DNA from: DATILI01 sp035476635
Lineage (GTDB): Bacteria; Pseudomonadota; Gammaproteobacteria; Burkholderiales; Burkholderiaceae_C
Direction of reading: 5' to 3'
NCBI GenBank assembly: GCA_035476635.1
Contig: DATILI010000304.1
Coordinates: 1-10,621 of the forward strand
DNA: 10,621 nucleotides
A model generated the notes under the pieces. It was given only the letters and a program-made list of their open reading frames with translations, made no database searches and was not told the DNA's origin. Shown piece by piece: positions 7,265-10,621 of this stretch (position 1 is its first letter; each line of letters opens with the position of its first letter). Made by a program: the position numbers and the translations under genes.

Positions 7265-7596
7265 GACTTTCTCCCTTCAGCGCGCGGCTTGCCTGCATCG
7301 GAGCGCTTTCCGCGGCGCCGTGTCACCGGCATTGCTTCGTCGAGGGTTCTTGGCTCTGGCGCAGAGAAAAGAACATCCAGCATCTCGCTTTGCCCGAGGC
7401 CGGTCAGGATCATGAGCATGGCCTTGGTGCCGACCTCCCCGGTGGCTTCGAATCGCTTGATCGTGGACTCGGGGATGCCAGAGCGCTGCGAAAGGTCTCC
7501 GCGCGTGAGTTGCAGGGCAAGACGGCGCGACTGGCACCGTTGGCCTAGGCGATGCAGTCGAACGGACGGTGAGAGTGGAACGGCAATAGGGGTCAT
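7261..7596 (-). CDS. hipB: HipB-like antitoxin, Xre-type HTH regulator
   Basis: A 111-residue DNA-binding protein expected to neutralise the adjacent HipA and repress the operon. A helix-turn-helix of the Xre/HipB type spans about residues 17-68 (LGQRCQSRRLALQLTRGDLS, then SGIPESTIKRFE). A hydrophobic stretch follows (LMILTGLGQSEMLDVLF, 61-77), which may form the dimer interface. The tail after about residue 88 is strongly basic and low-complexity (TRRRGKRSDAGK) and probably disordered, as antitoxin tails often are. The ATG at 7594-7596 is chosen over an in-frame TTG at 7621-7623: the TTG has no Shine-Dalgarno and adds no conserved sequence. The ATG's own Shine-Dalgarno is poor (CAGG directly adjacent), so initiation may be weak or leaderless. 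Gene order antitoxin-toxin with a 4-bp overlap is standard for hipBA. Confidence 0.87.
   Translation of the reverse strand: MTPIAVPLSPSVRLHRLGQRCQSRRLALQLTRGDLSQRSGIPESTIKRFEATGEVGTKAMLMILTGLGQSEMLDVLFSAPEPRTLDEAMPVTRRRGKRSDAGKPRAEGRKS
7271..7277 (-). promoter_or_regulatory. Ribosome binding site deciding the hipA TTG start
   Basis: Read on the minus strand this is AAGGGAG, six bases before the TTG at 7262-7264. It lies inside the last codons of the antitoxin gene. Its strength supports the TTG as the true hipA start and implies translational coupling with hipB. Confidence 0.7.
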
Positions 7597-7606
7597 CCTG
7601 TTGCAA

Positions 7607-7612
7607 ATTATA
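7607..7612 (-). promoter_or_regulatory. Candidate -10 element for hipBA
   Basis: The minus strand reads TATAAT, a perfect sigma70 -10 hexamer, with no good -35 at the expected distance (GTCCCT at 17 bp). If used, transcription would start within a few bases of the hipB ATG, giving an almost leaderless message. A second weaker -10 (TATAGT, 7635-7640) would give a leader of about 30 bases. Confidence 0.35.
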
Positions 7613-7624
7613 GGACGATCCAAT

Positions 7625-7651
7625 TAATAAGGGACTATATATTGCCTATTA
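7625..7651. promoter_or_regulatory. Candidate HipB operator, imperfect inverted repeat
   Basis: TAATAAGG (7625-7632) is mirrored by CCTATTA (7645-7651) with one extra A in the left arm, around an AT-rich centre of 12 bases. Xre-type antitoxins bind such palindromes upstream of their own gene. It covers the weaker candidate -10 (7635-7640). AT-rich DNA yields such repeats by chance, so support is modest. Confidence 0.25.
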
Positions 7652-7741
7652 TTGAATATGACTACCATTGCGAAATAGCAGCGTGTTTCAGGCCGCGCCT
7701 TGCGTATGATTTCCGTTTCAAAAAAAGCAGTGGAGATTCGG

Positions 7742-8113
7742 ATGTCCTATATGTTGCTGATTCTTGAACCGACCGGGCAGCGCAGCACGCGCAACGAGGC
7801 CGAAGGCCATGCGGTGTACGACCGCATGCTGCGCTTTGGTGACGATCTGAAGCGCAGGGGCTTGCTGCGCGCGACAGAATCGCTGAGCGGGCACGCCGGC
7901 GCCACGCGCGTGCAAGTGCGCGGGGGCGAAGCGCAGATGCGCGATGGCCCGTTTGCCGAAGCCAAGGAAATGGTCGGCGGCTTCTACCTGATCGACTGCA
8001 AGACCCATGAAGAAGCGCTTGCGATTGCAAGCCAATGCCCCGCGGCCGAGTGGGCCACCGTGGAGGTTCGCGCCCTCGCACCGTGCTATGAAGACGGTGT
8101 TCGCCAGGGTTGA
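7742..8113 (+). CDS. YCII-related (DGPF) protein 1
   Basis: A 123-residue single-domain protein of the YCII-related/DGPF family (PF03795 type, dimeric ferredoxin-like alpha-beta fold). The signature DGPF is at 68-71 in MRDGPFAEAKEMVGGFY, and the N-terminal MSYMLLILEP is the usual first strand. The biochemical function of DGPF proteins is not established; they are known mainly as conserved neighbours of ECF42 sigma factors. The ATG is preceded by GGAG at 7732-7735; an upstream in-frame TTG (7700) has no family-like sequence and was not used. This gene lies before the candidate ECF42 promoter, so it may be expressed differently from the other DGPF gene. It is divergent from hipBA. Confidence 0.87.
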   Translation: MSYMLLILEPTGQRSTRNEAEGHAVYDRMLRFGDDLKRRGLLRATESLSGHAGATRVQVRGGEAQMRDGPFAEAKEMVGGFYLIDCKTHEEALAIASQCPAAEWATVEVRALAPCYEDGVRQG

Positions 8114-8132
8114 ATCGCGGCCTGGGGTTTTT
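8104..8132 (+). terminator. Possible weak terminator after DGPF protein 1
   Basis: CCAGG (8104-8108) can pair with CCTGG (8121-8125) around a 12-base loop, followed by GG and a TTTTT run (8128-8132). The stem is only 5 bp and overlaps the stop codon, so this is a weak candidate. It would separate the first DGPF gene from the promoter-led operon that follows. Confidence 0.3.
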
Positions 8133-8147
8133 ACCTAGTTTTCGATT

Positions 8148-8174
8148 TGTCGATTTCGTGGCGCTTTGTTCGTC
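8148..8174 (+). promoter_or_regulatory. Candidate ECF42 promoter (TGTCGA-N17-CGTC)
   Basis: TGTCGA (8148-8153) is followed after exactly 17 bases by CGTC (8171-8174). As I recall it, published work on ECF42 in Streptomyces venezuelae gives TGTCGA at -35 and CGA/TC at -10 for DGPF gene promoters. The site is in the 117-base gap before the second DGPF gene, and an ECF42-type sigma factor gene lies downstream in the same direction. It would give a leader of about 50 bases. Confidence 0.68.
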
Positions 8175-8230
8175 GTGTAGATGAAAGCCGAAATTCCTCG
8201 GTTCCTCAACCTAAACGAAGGAGCATCGAC

Positions 8231-8656
8231 ATGCGATTCATGATCATCGTCAAGGCCACGCCCGATTCCGAAGCTGGCCGTTTTCCCGAAGGCCCGGAAA
8301 TGGAGAAGCTGATGGCCTCCATGGCCGAATACCACGAGCAGCTGGCCCAGGCGGGCGTGCTGCTGGACGGCTCGGGCCTGCAGCCCAGCTCCAAGGGCTG
8401 GCGCATCCGCTACACGGGCAGCCAGCGCAAGGTGATCGACGGGCCATTCACCGAGAGCAAGGAGCTGATCGCCGGCTACACCTTGATCCAGACGCGCTCG
8501 CGCGAAGAAGCACTGGAGTGGACCCGCCGTTTCCCCAACCCGGTGGGCGCAGGCCAGGACGCCGAGATCGAAGTGCGCCAGCTGTATGAGCTGGAAGACC
8601 TCCATCCTTCAGAAGAACTCGCTGACCGCTTCAAGGCGATCGGCATGGGCAATTAA
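8231..8656 (+). CDS. YCII-related (DGPF) protein 2
   Basis: A 141-residue DGPF-family protein, distinct from but related to the one upstream. Signature DGPF at 70-73 in KVIDGPFTESKELIAGY; the N-terminal MRFMIIVKAT strand and AEYHEQLAQAGVLLDGSGL (32-50) are typical of the family. It has an extended C-terminus (YELEDLHPSEELADRFKAIG, about 119-138) absent from the first copy. Function unknown; it is part of the conserved ECF42 neighbourhood. The ATG follows a strong GAAGGAG (8217-8223) by seven bases. A candidate ECF42 promoter lies about 60 bases upstream, making this the likely first gene of an operon continuing through the SRPBCC, VOC and sigma factor genes. Confidence 0.9.
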   Translation: MRFMIIVKATPDSEAGRFPEGPEMEKLMASMAEYHEQLAQAGVLLDGSGLQPSSKGWRIRYTGSQRKVIDGPFTESKELIAGYTLIQTRSREEALEWTRRFPNPVGAGQDAEIEVRQLYELEDLHPSEELADRFKAIGMGN

Positions 8657-8675
8657 TCGCTGGAAACTGAACATC

Positions 8676-9206
8676 ATGATCAAGACCATTTCACTCGTCG
8701 TCGTGGTTGCGCTGGCCGCGCTGCTGCTGTTTGCTGCTACCCGTCCCGATACCTTCCAGGTGCAGCGCAGCACCCGCATCAAGGCGCCGCCCGAGAAGCT
8801 TTTCCCGCTCATCAACGACCTGCACCAGTTCAACACCTGGAACCCCTACAACAAGAAAGATCCTTCCATGCAGGGCACGTACCGAGGCCCCAGCAGTGGC
8901 CCGGGCGCGGGCTTTGACTTCCAGGGCAACAAGGAGGTGGGCAAGGGCAGCATCCAGATCGTCGAATCCGCGGCGCCGGCCAGGATCAAGATGAAGCTGG
9001 ACATGCTGGAACCGTTTGAGGGCCACAACATGGTCGAGTTCAGCCTGGCGCAGCGTGGCGAGAGCACCGAAGTGACCTGGGCCATGCACGGACCCAGCCC
9101 CTACATCAGCAAGCTGATCGGCATCTTCTTCAACATGGACCGCATGATCGGCCGCGACTTCGAGGCTGGCCTTGCCGACCTCAAGGCGCGCGCCGAGCGG
9201 GCCTGA
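8676..9206 (+). CDS. SRPBCC-family protein with N-terminal membrane anchor
   Basis: A 176-residue protein. Residues about 5-22 form one hydrophobic segment (ISLVVVVALAALLLFAAT), a membrane anchor or uncleaved signal, followed by TRPDTFQVQRSTRIKAPPEK, the usual entry to the START/polyketide-cyclase-like SRPBCC domain (about 28-174). The helix-grip features include FPLINDLHQFNTWNPY (43-58) and the closing amphipathic helix DFEAGLADLKARAERA. SRPBCC domains bind hydrophobic ligands in a deep pocket; the ligand here is unknown. The ATG at 8676 is chosen because the membrane segment begins at once; longer in-frame starts would overlap the preceding gene. The ribosome binding site is weak (GGA 12 bases upstream), so translation may be coupled to the DGPF gene ending 19 bases before. 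Confidence 0.87.
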   Translation: MIKTISLVVVVALAALLLFAATRPDTFQVQRSTRIKAPPEKLFPLINDLHQFNTWNPYNKKDPSMQGTYRGPSSGPGAGFDFQGNKEVGKGSIQIVESAAPARIKMKLDMLEPFEGHNMVEFSLAQRGESTEVTWAMHGPSPYISKLIGIFFNMDRMIGRDFEAGLADLKARAERA

Positions 9207-9208
9207 TC

Positions 9209-9232
9209 CAATTCAATTCAATTCAATTCAAT
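9209..9232 (+). repeat. Pentanucleotide tandem repeat (ATTCA)4
   Basis: Four perfect consecutive copies of ATTCA (9211-9230), flanked by CA and AT that extend the periodicity to 24 bases. It fills most of the 40-base gap between the SRPBCC stop and the VOC start, ending four bases before that gene's GGAG (9237-9240). It is AT-rich in GC-rich surroundings. Copy number could change by slippage and alter the spacing before the VOC ribosome binding site. Confidence 0.9.
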
Positions 9233-9246
9233 CACCGGAGAAACCC

Positions 9247-9660
9247 ATGAACAACAAACAAATCTTCGTCAACCTTCCGATCAAGAACATGGAACGCAGC
9301 AAGGCGTTCTTCAGCAGCCTGGGCTACACGTTCAATCCGCAGTTCACCAACGAGCAGGGCGCCTGCATGGTGGTGTCCGACAGCATCTACGTGATGCTGC
9401 TGGTCGAGCCGTTCTTCCAGACCTTCACCAAGAAGCCGATCGCCGATGCAAGCAAGAGCACCGAGGTGCTGCTGTGCCTCTCGTGCGAAAACCGCGGCGA
9501 GGTCGACGAACTGGTGCGAAAGGCGCTTGCCGCCGGCGGCAATGCGGCCAACCCGAGCCAGGACCACGGCTTCATGTACAGCCATGGGTTCGAGGATCTC
9601 GATGGCCATGTCTGGGAGCTGATGTACATGGACCTGAACGCGGCACCGCCGCAGGCCTGA
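9247..9660 (+). CDS. VOC/glyoxalase-fold protein (PhnB-like)
   Basis: A 137-residue protein of the vicinal-oxygen-chelate superfamily, made of two beta-alpha-beta-beta-beta modules: about 5-55 (IFVNLPIKNMERSKAFFSSL at 6-25) and about 70-128, closing with FEDLDGHVWELMYMDL (115-130). The late Glu E124 is at the position usual for a metal ligand, but the full set of metal ligands is not clear by eye, so catalysis is uncertain. Proteins of this kind are often annotated as glyoxalase or bleomycin-resistance related; no substrate can be named. The ATG follows GGAG (9237-9240) by six bases. It sits between the SRPBCC and sigma factor genes, consistent with the mixed set of small proteins found near ECF42 genes. 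Confidence 0.87.
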   Translation: MNNKQIFVNLPIKNMERSKAFFSSLGYTFNPQFTNEQGACMVVSDSIYVMLLVEPFFQTFTKKPIADASKSTEVLLCLSCENRGEVDELVRKALAAGGNAANPSQDHGFMYSHGFEDLDGHVWELMYMDLNAAPPQA

Positions 9661-9696
9661 CGCGAACCCGAAACACAATAGGAAGCCCAGGCCACC

Positions 9697-10621
9697 ATGC
9701 ATTCAGCTACGCATCAGGCAATCGCCGCGGTCTGGCGCATCGAGTCCGCGAAGATCGTGGCCTGCGTTGCGCGCATGGTGCGCGACATCGGCGTGGCCGA
9801 GGAGCTGGCGCAAGACGCCTTGGTGGCGGCGCTGGAGCACTGGCCCACCGAGGGCGTGCCCGACAAGCCAGGCGCCTGGCTCATGACCACGGCAAAAAAC
9901 CGGGCGCTCGACCGGCTGCGCCGCAACAAGCGGCTGGATCAAAAGCTGGAGGAGATCGGCCATGACCTGGAAGCGCAGGAGGCCCTGATCGTGCCGGACT
10001 TTGTGGACGCGCTGGACGCCGCGCGTGAAGATGAAATCGGCGACGACCTGCTGCGGCTGATCTTCACCGCCTGCCACCCCGTGCTCTCCACCGAGGCGCG
10101 CGTGGCGCTCACGCTCAAACTGCTGGGGGGCTTGAGCACGCATGAGATCGCGCGCGCCTTTCTGGTGCCCGAACCCACCATCGCGCAGCGCATCGTGCGT
10201 GCCAAGCGCAGCTTGAGCGAAGCGCGCGTGCCGTTCGAGGTGCCGCGCGGTGACGCCCTGGGCGAGCGGCTGGCTTCGGTGCTGGGCGTGGTCTACCTGG
10301 TCTTCAACGAAGGCTATACCGCCACCGCCGGTGAAGACTGGATGCGTCCGGCACTCACCAACGAAGCGCTGCGCCTGGGCCGCATGCTGGCCGAGCTTGC
10401 GCCAGAGGAATCCGAGGCGCACGGCCTGGCGGCGCTGATGGAGTTGCAGGCCTCTCGTACCGCCGCCAGAGTCGACGCCAAGGGCCGCCCGGTGCTGCTG
10501 CTCAAGCAGGACCGCAGCCGCTGGGACCACTTGCTGATCCGCCGCGGCCTGGCGGCGCTGGAGCGTGCCCAGGCGGTGGTCGCGTCGTCGGGTCAGCCGC
10601 TTGGGCCCTATGCCCTGCAAG
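9697..10621 (+). CDS. ECF42-type RNA polymerase sigma factor, 3' end cut by window
   Basis: The frame is open from the ATG at 9697 to the window end, giving 308 residues and no stop. Sigma region 2 is at about 10-82, with DIGVAEELAQDALVAALEHW (30-49) and the helix AWLMTTAKNRALDRLRRNKR. Sigma region 4 is at about 115-178, with STHEIARAFLVPEPTIAQRI (147-166) as its helix-turn-helix. A long C-terminal extension follows from about 190, including VVYLVFNEGYTA (198-209) and ALTNEALRLGRMLAEL. This is the COG4941/ECF42 type, whose extension contains TPR-like helices; members are roughly 400 residues, so about a quarter is missing. No anti-sigma factor is seen, and the group is thought to be controlled through its extension. 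AGG at 9689-9691 is the nearest Shine-Dalgarno. Linked to the DGPF genes, it probably drives the operon containing it. Confidence 0.93.
   Translation, partial: MHSATHQAIAAVWRIESAKIVACVARMVRDIGVAEELAQDALVAALEHWPTEGVPDKPGAWLMTTAKNRALDRLRRNKRLDQKLEEIGHDLEAQEALIVPDFVDALDAAREDEIGDDLLRLIFTACHPVLSTEARVALTLKLLGGLSTHEIARAFLVPEPTIAQRIVRAKRSLSEARVPFEVPRGDALGERLASVLGVVYLVFNEGYTATAGEDWMRPALTNEALRLGRMLAELAPEESEAHGLAALMELQASRTAARVDAKGRPVLLLKQDRSRWDHLLIRRGLAALERAQAVVASSGQPLGPYALQ

Larger units (their letters stand above)
7597..7741. other. Divergent AT-rich intergenic region, hipBA / DGPF gene
   Basis: The 145 bases between two divergent genes include a strongly AT-rich stretch: 26 of the 80 bases from 7600 to 7679 are G or C, in otherwise GC-rich DNA. 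It should hold the hipBA promoter and operator (minus strand) and the promoter of the first DGPF gene (plus strand). On the plus strand no convincing sigma70 pair and no ECF42-type TGTCGA is seen, though TATGAT at 7705-7710 could serve as a -10. Confidence 0.6.

Noticed and set aside
8586..8675. N-terminal extension of the SRPBCC protein from an upstream in-frame start
   Set aside because: It would overlap the DGPF gene by about 70 bases and put 30 unrelated residues before the membrane segment. The ATG at 8676 fits the family.
9172..9246. Upstream start for the VOC protein, translating the ATTCA repeat
   Set aside because: The extension overlaps the SRPBCC gene and encodes no family sequence; the ATG at 9247 has a good GGAG six bases before it.
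9703..10620. Minus-strand open frame opposite the sigma factor gene
   Set aside because: The plus-strand frame gives intact sigma regions 2 and 4; the minus frame is a compositional shadow.

Overview
The window is GC-rich, densely coded DNA with short Shine-Dalgarno-led gaps and several overlapping stop/start codons. Gene content and codon use point to a beta-proteobacterium of the Burkholderiales, probably Comamonadaceae (Variovorax/Acidovorax-like). This placement is an inference from style; no marker gene is present. There are no rRNA or tRNA genes, CRISPR arrays or insertion sequences.

Region 1 (3-5929, + strand) is an acyl-CoA/lipid catabolism cluster. It holds a thiolase, an intrinsic terminator hairpin, an alpha/beta hydrolase, a double-hotdog acyl-CoA thioesterase, an atypical SDR lacking the catalytic Ser and Tyr, a glutathione-dependent 2-hydroxychromene-2-carboxylate (HCCA) isomerase-like protein, a crotonase-fold protein with an isomerase-type active site, and an HSDL2-like SDR. 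From the hydrolase onward the genes are tightly packed (gaps of 9 and 15 bp, overlaps of 1 and 4 bp, then a 30 bp gap), which suggests one transcript. Together they look like an auxiliary beta-oxidation route for an unusual acyl-CoA: thiolytic cleavage, double-bond handling, redox steps and CoA release. The substrate cannot be read from the sequence.

Region 2 (5969-7596, - strand) is a complete two-gene HipBA-type toxin-antitoxin module, convergent with Region 1. The HipA kinase starts at a TTG that overlaps the antitoxin stop by 4 bp. Sampled 60-bp stretches of the kinase gene are about 58-60% GC against about 72% in a sampled stretch of the neighbouring crotonase gene. The module is headed by an AT-rich stretch (26 G/C in the 80 bases 7600-7679), which suggests an acquired cassette.

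Region 3 (7742-10621, + strand) is a DGPF/ECF42 module. It has two YCII-related proteins each carrying the DGPF motif, a membrane-anchored SRPBCC protein, a VOC/glyoxalase-fold protein, and an ECF42-type sigma factor with a C-terminal extension that runs off the window end. A sequence matching the reported ECF42 promoter consensus (TGTCGA, 17 bases, CGTC) lies just upstream of the second DGPF gene, suggesting that the sigma factor drives its own operon. A perfect 4-copy pentanucleotide repeat sits just before the VOC gene's ribosome binding site.

The strongest points for follow-up are the ECF42 promoter/operon, the catalytically unusual SDR beside a GSH-dependent isomerase in an acyl-CoA operon, and the terminator splitting thiolase from the rest of that operon.
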